Shown: positions 14,089 to 28,700 of the stretch, piece by piece
Numbering within the stretch: the first letter of the stretch is position 1
Layout: every line of letters starts with the position of its first letter
Source: Spodoptera frugiperda
Lineage: Eukaryota > Arthropoda > Insecta > Lepidoptera > Noctuidae
NCBI RefSeq assembly: GCF_023101765.2
Contig: NC_064224.1
Span: 7,086,103-7,150,102, forward strand
Direction: 5' to 3'
Length of the DNA stretch: 64,000 bases
The notes under the pieces: model-generated
Databases searched by the model: none
Told to the model about the DNA's origin: nothing
What the model saw: only the letters and a program-made list of their open reading frames with translations
Translations under genes and position numbers: made by a program

Positions 14089-14202
14089 AATTATTATGTT
14101 ATCGGCTTACTCACGTAACTGTTTGACGATGAACTCGGCTAGTTTCAAGCCATGCTATAGGCTCAAATTGGTTCTCAGTAAGCCGATAACATAATAATAA
14201 TT
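14089..14202. mobile_element. Inverted-repeat element (MITE) E, copy 1
   Basis: The ends AATTATTATGTTATCGGCTT and AAGCCGATAACATAATAATA mirror each other around a 70-bp core with GTTTCAAGCCATGCTATAGG. A related copy is at 36175-36350. Confidence 0.7.
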
Positions 14203-16787
14203 GACCGCCATGATTGTCACCGTTGACCAACGTTAGCGGAGGATTTGCCTTCAACAGTTTTCTATTGGCTGTCAAAGACTAAATTTAGTATGTCTCACGA
14301 AAGTTATAATCATATTTTATCTTGTTACATTGAAATTATTCCTTACTGTTAAGGAACCATGGTTGTGCTGCCGTGACATACATCAATAATATAAAAATCA
14401 AAGCCTTAACTGTTGGTAAGCGCAAATCTCAAGAACAGCTGAACTGATTACGCTAATTCTTATTTTATTGGCTTGATTTTTATGTAAGAAAAAATAAACA
14501 AAAATGCGCAGAGAAGGTTCTAAGGCGAAACAAATTTCAGTGAGGTCCGCTAGTTATTTTTATGAAAATAAAATATTAAGAAAAGTTTTGAAAAGGACAT
14601 TAAGCCTAATTTCATTTCGTCGCTAAGATTCTTATACATCATCAGTATTAAGGGCCTAATTCACCATGTCTGATAAACCCAACAATTTCTGTAAAAACCA
14701 CTGATGGATAAGATGATGTATTACTTGATTATTTCAGTACAAAATGTATTAAAAAATGTGTCAAACTAACAACTGCTTATTCAGACGTTGTAAAAGGCCC
14801 TTTGTATATAAATTAACATAAATTTTAATAGGAACATAATTAGCTCTAAAAGCGTGGGTTCTTTTATTTATTTATTTACATTTATTCTTAATTTTCAGTC
14901 GAATTTAATATAAAATAAACAAAAGCGAACATAGGCATTTTTTAATAATTTCTAATTACATTCCTAATGAGTTTTGCTATAGAAAAAAGAAGTAAAATAA
15001 GATGTCACAATTCAATTACTTGCGAGAAAGAGATAGGTAACACTAATGTTGGTTTTGTGTGAATACTTAATAAATAAAATATGTTATAAATAATCGCCCG
15101 AATAATTACTACTAACGACCGAAAGTACGGCAAAAATCGATTCTTATCCTCATATTTTCGATTGAGATAGTTTATTCATTATAATTTCGGCCGTTAAATA
15201 TCAATGCAATATTAAATTGCACAATATATAAAAATTGGAATTCAATACCTATCCCAACTTACATTTTCTGGCATCAATATCAAAACCAAAATATAAAATA
15301 AATAAACTATAAAACTATTCATTGGCAAGTTATAGGAAATAGCCATAATCATAAATGTTTGGTATATTTACAAACATGATACTTTTATACATAGCTTAGA
15401 ACTAAATATTTACATTTTCTTATTTATTTTTGGTGTTAATTGCATAACATTTGAGAATGAATTTGAAAAGCTTTTGATTTTTTAATATATGTAATAGATT
15501 TGCAAGGACCGATTTATTATCTTCTTAAGAATCAGAAGGACCAGTTTAATTTTATTTTTTAACTAATAAATGATTATCGAACAGAGTTCGTCCTTTCTTT
15601 TAGTAGATAAAGCGCATTATCAAATAGAAACATTTTCTATTTTATTTTATGTGAAAAATAACTGAATTACTCATGTAACAGAATTCATTGGCGAAAAGAA
15701 GTCTTTTATTTTTTCTTGGTCCTTCGGTCCGATCGCATCTGGTTTTGGTCCTTTTGCATAATACTAATTTAGGTATCTTTATTAACAGACAAATTATATT
15801 TTGAGATCATTCTGTGCAAAAGCAGAAAACAAATGCAAAATATGAATCAGCATTATAAAAAATGAAAGCAAAGTAGACGTGTATTCTTTGATTAAAATAA
15901 AGAATATTGATGAACGATTTGACATTCGTGTACTATCCTCAACGGTTATAGCGTAATATTAAACAATAGTAGGTATGGTCCTTTCTCGAATAAAAGAACT
16001 GTCAAATAAAAAGAGTTTCATTTAAATACGACTGTTAGTTTACGAGATAGGCGCGAATAAACAAAAAAGTAGCAATTCTGTTCTCTAACATTAATAGCAT
16101 AAATTGATTCGTTTCTTCATAGTAGTCTAAACGTTGGCACTTACATTAAAGTTATTTAAATACATACGATAATAAACCTTATTTCTCTTATTAATACGTA
16201 TCACAATCGATTCATAAAGTTACCTTAAATAAATTGCACTATTATAATACATTTTCGTCACAATTTCACACTGTAATCTGTTCACGGATGTTCTTATTAT
16301 TGGAATTTGAAATTGATTTCCTTTGAAATACAGTTCAAATTGCTTTTGCACTCTTATAATATGTGTTATTTGAATTCATATTATTATAGGAACGTTTAAA
16401 TGAAGAACAAAAAACCAATTGATTTGTTCAGAATGCCTAATTGTATATTTCAGTGCTTAGGTACTTACTTTTTTATATCACTCATAGTTCCGGGTCTAAA
16501 AATGATATTTGCAAATGTAGGAACCAAAAGAGCATTGATACCTACATTGAAATTAATGTTTAAAAAGTTTAACAGATTCTATTTTTGAACGGATTCATCG
16601 TTAATTGGACTGGCTGCAATAACCACCCCTTATTTTTGACCAAATACTGGTGCACAGCCGTGAACAGACTACAGTATCCAACATAACCTCACAAAACACT
16701 GAAAAGTTCTCACTAATTGGATAGTCCACAACTATTCTCGTTTTCTTTCTCGACCCTAGGATCTTGGGACCCTGGTCGTTGCCACAA

Positions 16788-19700
16788 TCACGTGTGAGAG
16801 TGTCCCAGGCTACCGTGAGAGTGATGGTGGTTGGCTGCAAGGTGATGGAAGTAGGGGGCGTAAGGACCAGGCCCCGTGAAGGGGTATGGGACCCCGTGGG
16901 AGTACAACAGGCCCCCAGGGTAGGGCCCCGATGGGAAGCCCCCAGCCGAAGGTGGTGGAACCGTTGGACTGTTGACATCCATTCCCGGATTCTGCTTTTT
17001 CCATTTCGTGCGACGATTTTGGAACCAGATTTTGACCTGTGGAAAAGAATTTGGTTAGAAGAAAATAGTAAATAGTGGAATGGTTGGGTTTCACATTATT
17101 ATGTGTTTACTAATTTACCTAAAACTAACCAATAGTTACTATTTTTAATTTCTAATGGTTGTGCAACAATTTTCCGCGGTTTAATTCAAACTCACGAATT
17201 TCAATTTATCAAGTCTTAATAAAAAAAACAACTTCAAAATATTTCAGAATTCTACAGGAACATTGATGTTTGAAAAAAACAAGAAGGGAATTAGAAAACT
17301 GCTGTTGTTATGAAACTAACTGGTATAACAGTAACATAAAGAAATTGTTAATATTATTTATACTCAAATGATAGTCTTCACAATCTTACCTGTGTCTCAG
17401 TGAGACTCAAGCTCAGCGCCAGATTGAGCCTCTCACAGACGGACAGATACCTCGTCGTCTTAAACTTATTCTCCAGAGAAACCAGCTGCTCATAAGTAAA
17501 CGCAGTTCTTGCTCTCCTAGGCTTCGTACCACCTTTGGAGTCTCTTGAGGAACTGCTCTTGCCTTTCTTTGAGCTAGAACTTGTGGGGCTCTTAGGGTCC
17601 CCGTTTTCGTCCAAATCTGATTGAGTGAGGATGTCATCGTCAAGGTTCGAGGTCTGGTCATCCGTTTCCACTTCGTCTGCTTCGATGTCTGAGTGTTGCA
17701 AGTGGTCTTTTACTGTAACAAAGAGAAGATTGTTTTAAGTCAAAAGTCAAAATTATTTATTCCAGTTAAACATATACTTAGGTACTTTTAAAGGTTAACA
17801 AAGAGAGAAATAAATAATAGTCTGTCAGTCTGTCCGTCAGTGAAGCTAAGTAAGAGAGTAGTAAAGTTAAATATAAGTCGTTTAGTCTCCTGGATGTATT
17901 TCAATCTCGCCATAAAGTCTTCATAAATAAGAACGCATCATTTCTCATAATTAACTAAACTTTTTAAATACTCATTCACGAACTCTCAACACTTAACAGC
18001 TGATGCTATACAAATATAACACTTTTATAGTTTCCTCATAACGCCATTTTCATAAAAAATATTCATGTTTTTCAGATGATATAATGGACATTTCCGTTTC
18101 CTTCTCCGTCGGCGCGCGCAGCTAGTGTTGCCAATGCGAAATAGTTTTAAAACGGCTATTAATTTTTAATGTGGTAACATTGGTAAGAAATTCGAAGTCC
18201 GGAAACATTAAAAAATAATTTATGGCTGGATAGTTTTGTGTTTAGTGAAATGACTAAAATGCGAAATTTAATGGTGGACAGGATGTATAAATATTAGCAA
18301 AATTGGGCGTTTGTTTTATAGCGTTTAGTTTTACGTTTCGGATGTTTAGAATGGGTTAGTGATTGGTGATACGGTCAATTTACGTTGGGAGAGAGATATT
18401 TTTTGATACTTAAACTATCTGCTAATATTTTTAGTCTGTGGCGGTGACGATGTAACGAGTTTATGAGAGTTGGGGAGAGTATAATAGATGATAAACAGCA
18501 GGATGTGAGTTCCAGTATCGTGGAACATAAACCTAGACACGGCAGTTATAATATTTGCAACAAATTAAATCGCAGATGTTAAAGTATTTATTTACGTTGC
18601 TATGTAATAAAACATTGGGAACTAGGATTAGTAAACTAGGTATGAATTTATTGATCATAATAATTATTTTTATAATAGAACGGCTATGATTACTGAACAG
18701 ATTTTGTGATGGCTCTAGATCAAGTCCTATTCTACTAATATTGGTGTTTAAAAATTCTATATAAGTTCATTTTATACGATATTTAAGGATCAGTCGATCC
18801 CATAAATTTTTCTTAGTTATATTAAACGATAATTTATTGATATTTTTTATATTGATTTTAGTATACATACACTGTGTCGTATGTCATATACCTAATTACC
18901 TTTCCTGCCACTAATAAGAAATTCCAATAGGAATATGTAGTACCTTTGTACTTCAATTTTTATATTATCTATTGTCTTCTGTGTTATATGTGTGTACATA
19001 AAATAATAAATAAATAAATAATTACCCGATATCAAAAATAATTTCATTGTATGAGGTAACAATATAACGTATCTCAATAATTGAATGTAACGAATCCATA
19101 CCGCGGACTTTGTCTTTATAAAAAAATGCTGATACATAAATACCAATACATGATCAAAATATGTCTTCCTACAAATTTTTTATTTATTTAATATGTTAAC
19201 ACGGTTTAAAAGACCAATTACATTAACACACACAAAATATGGAATTATAAAAATAAAATTGAAATAAAATGAGGAAAAACATAAAAAAACAACACTATAA
19301 AATTGGTAAAGCAAAAACAAAAAAAAAAAAACAATCAATAATATATACGGTACCATTGCACAATACACGTAAGGCAACGAAAAGAAAAACAAAACATTTC
19401 TAGACACTATAGGCTTTCGCAAAAGCTTAGGCAGACCCTTTTAATTGTTTTAAGCTCATCCACGAATAGATCACAGTCAGGGTAGGCTTCCATGAGGCTA
19501 TTGAGCGCGGACAGGACACGAGGAATAGGGGAGGATGCCCTGGCCACGGTACGACATGCGGGCACAGATAGCAGACGGTGCCTGCGAGCGCGTATGTAGT
19601 TGTTAGGAGCATAGAGTCGAACCAGTTCATTGTGAAGGTCAGGAGCATCAATTATCCCTCTGTAGATTTTAAGCGCGATGTGGAGTTGGTTAAAGTTTCT

Positions 19701-22700
19701 TCTAGTATCCAACATATTAAAACCTAGACATCCTACAAGGTACTTTGTCGGATACATGTATGGATAGTACCCCAGAGAACATTTGTAGAGAAACCTCAAA
19801 AATTTCTTCTGTACTTTTTCAAGCATGAGTGAATAAGACGCCTCGTATGGACTCCAAACGCATGAGCTGGCCTCCAGCTTGCTTCTGACTAGCGTATTAT
19901 ACAGGAGTCTTATCACTTGTGTATTCTTGAAATCTTTTGAGTTTCTTAATACGAATCCAAGTCTTTTAAATGACTCTTTGGCAACAGTGGCAATGTGATC
20001 ATGAAATGTCAACTTCTGATCGAAGATGACACCCAGGTCCCTCATATTTGATGATCTGGTTATAGGTATGCCATTGATTCTATAATCAAAGGTAACAAGG
20101 TGTCGCCTCCGACCAAAAGTCATGACATAACACTTAGTAGGATTGAATTCCATTTTGTTTGCGACTCCCCAATCGTACACTCGGTCTATGTCCCTCTGAA
20201 CAGCCTCGCAATCTGATATGCTGTTGACACAAGTGTAGAGTTTAAGGTCATCAGCATACAAAAGACATTCTGCGTATTGGGGAACATCCGGGAGATCATT
20301 TATCATCAAAAGGAATAGTAAGGGGCCAAGAATTGAACCTTGACTTACACCGGATCGCGTATGGTAAGTACTGGACTCATAAATACCCAACCTTACATAC
20401 TGTTGGCGGTCACGAAGGTAGTCGGCCAGTAAAAGCAGAAGGCTAGGGCAGATACCTATGGCATTAAGTTTCGCGAGCAGGATATCATTGTTGACGCGGT
20501 CAAATGCCTTCCGAAAGTCGAAATATAGAACATCAACCTGTTGACGTCGGTCAAGTTGTGATGAAATATACTCTGTCAAAGTCAACAGGTTAGATTCCAC
20601 AGATCTCCTACATCTAAACCCATGTTGAGCGTTACTGAGATGTTTTTCAACTTGTTTGTATATAAGTTTATGAAGCACGTTTTCGAATACCTTGGCTGGT
20701 GATGACAAAATAGCAATCGGCCGGAATTCCTCCACGGTTGTCTTGTCCGACGTTTTAGGTATAGGAGTTACGCGGGAGACTTTCCACTGGATGGGATAAA
20801 ATCCTGTCTTAAGTGACAGGTTAAATATGTGGCATAAAGGAGAGATGAATGAGTACTTCAGATGCTTTAGAATAGTGGGTGGCATACTATCCGGGCCTAC
20901 GGAACTACTGACTTTTAGTTTATTTAACCCATCTAAAACATCCTTAGAGGAGAACTGAAAGATATTAATATAATTACTATTTTTACTAATGTCTGAAGTT
21001 TCGATATTAGTGACATTTAATATTGGTATATCTGGCAAAAATACACTGGCAAAAAATTTAGCAAAAACCTCCGCGGCAGCAGCACCGCTGTAACTTTCGC
21101 CGCAGTAGCTCACCGACGGTTCAAACCCTCCCTTGGATCTCAAACTGCATATATGTCGCCAGAACTCGCGCGGGTTGACCCTTATATTATTCTCCACGCG
21201 TTTAATATACGTCTGATACGCAGTAGCAACACGATGTTTTAAGCTACATCGAAGATCAGAGAAGGTTTTGTAATGTTCAAGGCATTTAGAGCGTTTCCAA
21301 GCAGCGTGCAATGCGAGCTTACGCTTGATATCTTGGATTATATCAGACGTGAACCATACGGGGTACCGTTCAGCTACTCTCCCAGAACGACGCTTCTTGG
21401 GCATGCAGGCATCAAAAGTGTCGTATATAATTTGATAGAAGGCATTCACCGCATCAGCAACGCTAACGGCTCGCAGAACAGAATCCCAAGATGTCTCTGA
21501 TAGTAACGAATACAGTTGCACGTAGTCACACTTATAAAAGTTCCAATCTCTTGCAGGGTTGATGTTGCTAGGGTCCATAACATTCGAACAAAGAACTGAT
21601 TCAACTCTTACCTCCACATCCAACGGAGGATGATACGCATCCGGCTGAACAATACCATCAATCCCAGACACAAACACCTCGTGGAAACCTTCCCGGACTA
21701 ATATGACATCCAACTTTCCACCATGAACATTAAAGATATCATTCTTGTCAACTAAACAACAAAATGACAAGAAGTAGCAGTAATAATTAATAATATTATT
21801 TGATGCACTATTTAGGTTAAGATCCCCCATTATAAGAACAAAACCCTTAAAGTCCTGTATGAAGCCCTCGGTTTTGCAAAACCAACGCATATATTCCTCA
21901 TCACCAGCACTGGGTTTGATGTACACAACACACACTAAGAATGCGAGACCATGCCACACAAACGACGCCCACAAATCCTCGCCGCATTCAGTTTCATATT
22001 CTCGTCTCCTGCGGAGCACGAGAGGGGTTCGCGCCGCCAGCAGGACGCCTCCACAAGGCGCATTTCTGTCTCGGCGCAGGATACACCAGTCACCACCTTC
22101 GAGCTCGGAATCTAGGACTGAAGAGTCCAGAAAAGTTTCAGTGACAGCAACAAGGCTTTGCTCCAACAAGGATAAGTGGTTGCGCCACGTTGCTAGCTTC
22201 GTCTTTAGACCTCGTACATTTTGGTAGCAAGCATGAAGAGTTATGTTCTTTTTATGCGGAAGTTGATTCACGAAAGGGCTCACGAACAGGCGGATTCTGT
22301 AGTTCGCCTATTTTAGAAGTTGGGCTGCTCCTTTTGTAATTTATCCAAGGCTTTATTCTAGCATTCAATGGCCAGATCTCGGCAGAATAAATACTGGCGT
22401 AAGATTCAACTGGGACACCGATTTTATAAGATTTATAATCCCCACGGGCATTTAACTCTTCAACTGTACATTTAGTAGTAGGATATAACTGAGAGAGGTA
22501 TTCGCGAACTTCATCAATATCGGAGGCCATATTCCAGAGGTGAAAGTATTTACGTATTTCTACAGCCTTTACCTTAATCGATTGAGGATCAGCAGTCCCA
22601 TGCAATGGTTGGTGACGCCGCTTAGAGCTACGCTTTTTAACTTCAGTCCACTCTCCGTCAGCATCAGTGTCACATTCCTGACTAGGGACAGTAAAGACTG

Positions 22701-25700
22701 AGTGATCCAGTGTTTGACTTGTAGGTTTCGCGTCTATAAATTTGGGTTGTTGGGAACTTTGCCGGAGATGCTGAGAATTGTCTACCTTTTGCACAGGCTG
22801 CTGTTTGACTGTAGTTGGTTTGGTTGATGTTAACTTCGTGCTGCAAGAATTGAGTTTGCGCACATCTCGCGGGGCCGCGGACTGGATATCTGGTTTCTCA
22901 TACTTTTCAAGCTTCGCATTCAAAGTAGTGGAGTTAGCAACTATTGTCCAAAAATTAATAGATGTACAAAACTTTCTAATAAATATTATTTCAGCTCATC
23001 CCTCTATATCGACTGAGAATAATTCTCACATTAAACAACAAATAAATAAACCGCCCTATTGGAAAACACACTAATAAGAAAACGGCCTAATTACAAACGA
23101 CATAAACGGCAAATTGTTTCAAGCGAAAACTGTCAATAAAACGAAGTAGTTAAGGTTTAAATTACGATGTATGGGAGAGTCGTTAAAGATGTTTCTGCTA
23201 AGGGTTGTGCACCACGTACTAGAAGCTATAAAATAAGGAGCAGATGGCGTGACGATGGATATATTATTGGTGCGCATGCGACGCTTGTTGGCCGAATTAA
23301 ATACGTGGCGTTAGGTTTGGTTAGATAGGCAGCTAATTAATTTCATGATTTTGGGTTGTTTCTTACTTTTAATGTGTTTATTACCTAAATAGAGTAATAA
23401 AACAAGATTTTGTTTAGTTAATTTTTAAGGTTTACAAAATATTTTGTTACCTAATTTTCATTTTAAACCATTGCCAATGATATATCATCCATATCCATCA
23501 ACTATGGATAATTTCCATCATTTCGGTTGGTACATACTTTCAGTATTATGTACCTTTTGACACAACAGTCAAGAAGGGTAATGTTTATTTTCTTCTTTCT
23601 AATCTGCTCGCTTATGTTTTTACCATCAATTCAAATCCAAAAATTCAAATAATTAGCATCAATTCCTTCAATCAAAATACTGTCACTAATAAACAAAACA
23701 CTACTAAACAACCCTAACTTTATATAGCAAAGCCTCGCATCCCATCGCTTCCTACACCAACTGTGCTACAACCCTGCACAGTCCTGAACAAATAAATCGC
23801 ATAGTTTAAAGAGATCATTTGTCTGTCGGTACTAGCTGGCTGCGAAGCCGACATACCTTGTTAATTGACTGCCGGCACAAAAAGTACCACAACACTAATA
23901 GACAGCTATGGCTTAATTAATTCCAGTGCCGTTTTTAAAATGGCCGCTGATTTACGAGCCGGCTTGTTGGTAGTTGATATAGTTTAGTGTACTGATAAAG
24001 TATTACTTACTTATAAATGGTAGACATATTTTTCATAATTTCCCAACTTTTCCTGCGGAAGTTTGAGCATTAATCGCCATGCTTGTTCAATGCGAGTTGG
24101 TGATTTCAAACTTTAGAAAAAATTACTCGTCAAAGTAAAGAAATTACACGTCATCATTATTATACTACTTTTTATTCTATGGTTGGCATGGTGACGGGGC
24201 AACCGACTGCTGCGCAATGTGTAGCAGGTTCGATTCCCGCATAGACAACTCCTTGTGTGACCTACAAATTGTCGTTTCGGGTTCGGGTGTCATGTGTATC
24301 TGCATTTGTATGTTTGTAAACGCATCAACGACATATGAGAAAATGCTAGTGTGAGGCAACGTTTATTTAGAAGAAAAAATAAAGAAAATACTTATAAGCG
24401 AATCGGAACGCCGCCGCAACGCAAGCTTCCTAGTGACATCCAACTACAACATTTTTTTGTAGGTACATTAAAGTCAAAGTCAAAGCATTTATTTCAATTA
24501 ATCCTCAATTAGGCACTTTTGAAACGTCAAATTGAATTGTCCGTCAATCTGTCAGTGAAGCTAGGTGTACATACACCTCATACACACAACATAACGAATA
24601 AATATATACAATGTTTACAAACACGTGACGTCACAACAGGCGTGGAGTTGTCGACAGCACCCCAGTTGTTGGGCCGCAAAGCCAGGGCTTATGTTGCGGC
24701 CCGATACACGGGTGCAAAGCTAATGTATGTTGTATTGTATGCCACGTATGTATGTATATGTTGCGTATCGTATGGTGGGGGAAATGTAATGTGTCGTTTT
24801 TGTAATAGTGACGACAAAGTGCAATATTAAATCACCTCCACTCTTCTTGCGGGTGTTTTAAGAGCTGAGTAAGGTCTTTTTTAAGAGGAAAAAATCATCC
24901 AATGACTTCTCCCGCCTAAGGTGAGACGAGGAGTGTAAGACTCTTACTGACTAAAAACCAGCCCGTGCCTTCTTCTGCCCTTCGAGCTGGAACCCCAGTA
25001 AGCCCGCTAGGTAGTCCGCAACTCCGGATGGACTAAAGGTCTAAGCTTAAGAGCTAGTAAAAAGCTACCTGTATTTAATTGACCAGATCGTGATTTTTGA
25101 ATGTTGAGGTCCTATACATACATGATATTCCGGTGTTGCGGACTACCTAACGGGTTTACCGAGGCTCCGGCTCGAATAGAAGGAGTAGGAACGTTGTGGT
25201 TTTAAGCCAGTAAGAGTCTGACACTCCCTCTCACCTCGCCCAAGGCGAGAGAAGTCATAGGATGATTCCCCCCCCCCTCAAAAAGAAAACGTCATCTATT
25301 TCCATCTAGGTGTGTAAATATGAAAAGAAAGTACATTTTTAACCGTAACTTTTCAATCTTTCATAACTACAGATATATAACTACCTATCTTATCATAAAG
25401 TAATTAATAAGTCACAGTTTCCCCTACACAATACAATCAAAGGGAATCTTTGAAAAATCCTAATTAAATAATCATTATTCTGTAACAATAGCAATCGTTC
25501 TTCCCTGGTGGGTGTACAAGGGTGCCACATTCTCGCAAGCCTCCCCAAATCCCGCCGAGGAAAGGCACTTGTAATCGAGAGAGCTTTATTAATTACAAAC
25601 TTAGACCGCAACCCCATACCCTCTACACACCCTAACCATCCAAAAATCAACGCATTACCATCCTTAATACCTGTTTACTAAGGTTAAAAATCCCATAACG

Positions 25701-28700
25701 GATCCCCATTAACCCAACCCAGTCTTATCTCTTGGGCGTAAGCGTCAACAGTGAGGTGGATATAATTCGAAGGATTTTGAACTTAATGTAGTGATGTCGA
25801 AGGTCGTTGTTCGTTTGGTGGTTGTGTTCAAAAGGAGTTCATCAATTTGTTAAATGAAGAAAATGGAGATGTGTAATTTTGGAAGGCTGCTTGCTCGGTT
25901 GGGTCCGTAATGTGTGTCTAGTGCCGTGATGGGAGCGTGTAACGTTTTTAGTTAACTAGCTTAAGATTAGAACGTCTTTAGAGCAGGTTAACGGTTTCCA
26001 AAATGGCGGCTGTGACATTCTGATTTAGTTTGGCATGTGAAGAAAATCAAAACGAAGATTTTTTAGAAGCAGCCTAGCAGGTAAGTTGTAAGTAAAGGAC
26101 TATAGATATTATACCACAAAGATCTTGAACTAACAAGACACCCAACATTTTGATTATTTTGAAAAGTTCAAATCTACAAATTGTAAATAAGTCTTCATAC
26201 TAGAGCGACTTAAAATTATTAATCCTAAGTGCTAATAGCTCTATGCGTGGAGTTTCATGTCATTAACATCATTAAGTACGCTTTTACCACCTGAGTAATC
26301 TTTTCAACCTTTGTTAAGCTCTAAACATTTTAAGCTGCCTTAGTACCTGAATATTTGAACACCCAAGACCAAAAATTGGAGCCACAACAACACTTGTAAA
26401 CATTTTTGAGAACTTTAGTAATGTGCACCTCTGCCTACCCCTTTGGGGATAAAAGGCGTGACGTTGCAATATAGCAACGAATATAGCTATTCATTGCTAT
26501 AATACCAAAATACCTACCTACCTGTACTTACTAAAAGGTTAAATTTCACCCCTTACTTTATATTCACAACAAGCGTTTGGGAATTTTCACGTAATTTCAG
26601 TGGCGTAATTAAAAAGTCACCGGGAACAGTGTTGCCAACATAAAGCTCCTCGTTAACACCGCTTGCGACACTTCCGGCTTCCGCTTACAACAATCATGGC
26701 CGCCTCGACTAAAATTTCCGACGTTTCCGCACGGATATTCACTTAATTGATTTTTCTTTTCTTGTTGAAATTCTAGATTAAGTATTTAATAGTAATTTTA
26801 TACTTTAATGGTTCCATTTTTTGTGTTTTGGAAATTAATTTCTTATGCAGTTAGTGAGTTTACTGCCAAACCGTTGCTTTGAAATCGTAGTTACACTTCT
26901 TTTGCAATTTTTCGTAATCTATTATCCATCATAAGACTGGAATATCTTGTTTTTAGCGTTACCCGCGCATTGAATCAAGCTATAATTTTACTGTAACTCA
27001 GGTATTTATTTTCCAAGGTGTACAACGTTACAATAAAGCTTTGTATTCTTATTGTGCCACTCAAATAAAGTATATAAGTAGATATGTAGTTAACAAAAGA
27101 TAAGTAATTGAACTTTCAGTATAGGTAGGTTTAAGAAATGGGAAAAACAGGTGCGGTACCAGAAAATAGACATGGTATCAAAATTATACATGGTTCCAAA
27201 AACAGACGTGGTACCAAAAGGCGAAAACCAAGGAAAATTCTAAATACCAATTTTAAAATTCTGGTTATTTTAAAAAACGTACCTTAACAATATGACACTA
27301 TTTCCAAAATAAATTATCATGATTGTACAAATTAGGTACCAAAAATAAACACAAAAACCAGAACTTAAATGCCTAAAAGACCAAACAAGCAACTCATACT
27401 AAACCTGACTTACAAAAATAGACCATGAAACGATCAAAACAAATGGTATAATATACCATAGACGCGTTCGACTGCACCGTCCGGCGCGTCCGACCGGACC
27501 TAAAGGACCGAAAAATAAGCCAATCCTAACCCTAAACGCTTCCAAAATTTATGTCCGCCTCTTGACCCTCGCAACGCCTTATTCACCTTTTATTTTTATT
27601 TGAGTGAGCAAGGAACAAATCTTAGCGTAAAAGGGATAATAAAATAATCGTTAGATTCGTTTAGACGACTCTAATTTCACGGATTGCTGCGCAAAGGGAC
27701 GTTCGCAATATAGGGTTGATTCTGTCTCGTTTACCCTCGTACGGGGTTTGTATCTCTGTCTCTGTCCCTCGCCGTCCAATCGCCGCGAGTGAGTTGCACA
27801 AGTTGCAGACTTGGTTCTCTTATTTTTCCCTGTTTGCGGGTTTGTATAGGAAGTTTTTTCCACGGCGGAAATGTTTTAACAAGTTCGGTCGATGTTCGAT
27901 GGTTTATTTTGAAGTTTATATGTATATCTAACATTTGAATATACTAACATTGAATAGATACTAGGAACATAACCATAATATCAAAACTATAGTCTAATCC
28001 TAATCCCTCCTTATTCCCGCTACTCAAATCAATTGCTCAAAATGGCAATTCCGCGTTATTCACAGTGCCGCGCAAATCGCGTAAAAGCCGCCTCCGTAAT
28101 AGATCAATGGCTATCGAGCATCTCATCTAAATAGGACGGCCATCAAACCGGCCTTAAGGTCCCCGTGCGCGGAGTTTACGCTTGACTCGATATTTAGGGG
28201 TTGACAATGAATCATAATGTTTGATATAAATAAGTAGATAGATAGGCTAGATATAAGGAATAGGTAGTACAGCATATTTTGTTGGATGTTATAAATAAGC
28301 TTATTGCCTTACACCGTAGGTGCACGATCCCAGACGCTATGCTTAAGATTTTTAAGACCATGGCAACCTAATTATTATGTAAGTTGTGTCCGATCCGGGA
28401 ATCGAACCTGAGGTATTTCAATCACGTATGTATTGCAGAAATAGAACTTCAATTGCATTTAATAACAAATTTCCTTTTCTATTTTTTTTTAAACTCATAG
28501 TGTAGAGTTAACTCACGACGTACTCGTATAGACAAAATGTGGTCACGGATCCTATACGCGACGTGCCTCCAATATAGTTAGCTCTACATTTATTTTTAAC
28601 TGTTTCTCTTAAACTCTATCAAAAGATCCGCAGCCTCTCGTGTCTCTATGTAGAGCACAAAAAATATGGCAAATAGCTTTTTAGTTTAGTGCTTTTTTTT

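Larger units (their letters stand above)
7510..16787. other. Intergenic region downstream of slouch
   Basis: Apart from repeat D (9381) and MITE E (14089) I see no gene. SINE-head remnants lie near 12575-12600 and 13765-13790. A GCCGCCATCTTGG word at 12798 resembles a Pho/YY1 site. The slouch 3'UTR must lie just left of 16788, but its end is not placed. Confidence 0.5.
19175..23060 (-). mobile_element. Non-LTR retrotransposon (Jockey/CR1 group), 5' truncated
   Basis: Two overlapping reading frames (ORF1 remnant 22995-22252, ORF2 22283-19407) are followed on the minus strand by an AT-rich 3' untranslated region. This seems to end in AAATAAATAAAAAAT near 19175-19195. The 5' edge is estimated from where ORF1 becomes closed. 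The element lies in slouch intron 1 in the same orientation as slouch. ORF2 has no stop or frameshift over 958 codons, which suggests a young insertion. The truncated ORF1 argues that this copy is not autonomous. Target-site duplications could not be fixed by eye. Confidence 0.8.

Noticed and set aside
15500..15760. Repeated AAGGACC/GGTCCTT words, also near 5215 and 8365-8390
   Set aside because: Possibly an old inverted-repeat element, but the flanking sequence does not align well enough by eye to define one.
24519..24830. 103-codon plus-strand frame
   Set aside because: It runs antisense through a LINE 3' tail and has no domain.
28385..28420. GATCCGGGAATCGAACCTGAGG as a tRNA T-arm
   Set aside because: Only the B box survives and nothing around it folds as a tRNA; probably an old SINE remnant, as at 13765-13790.
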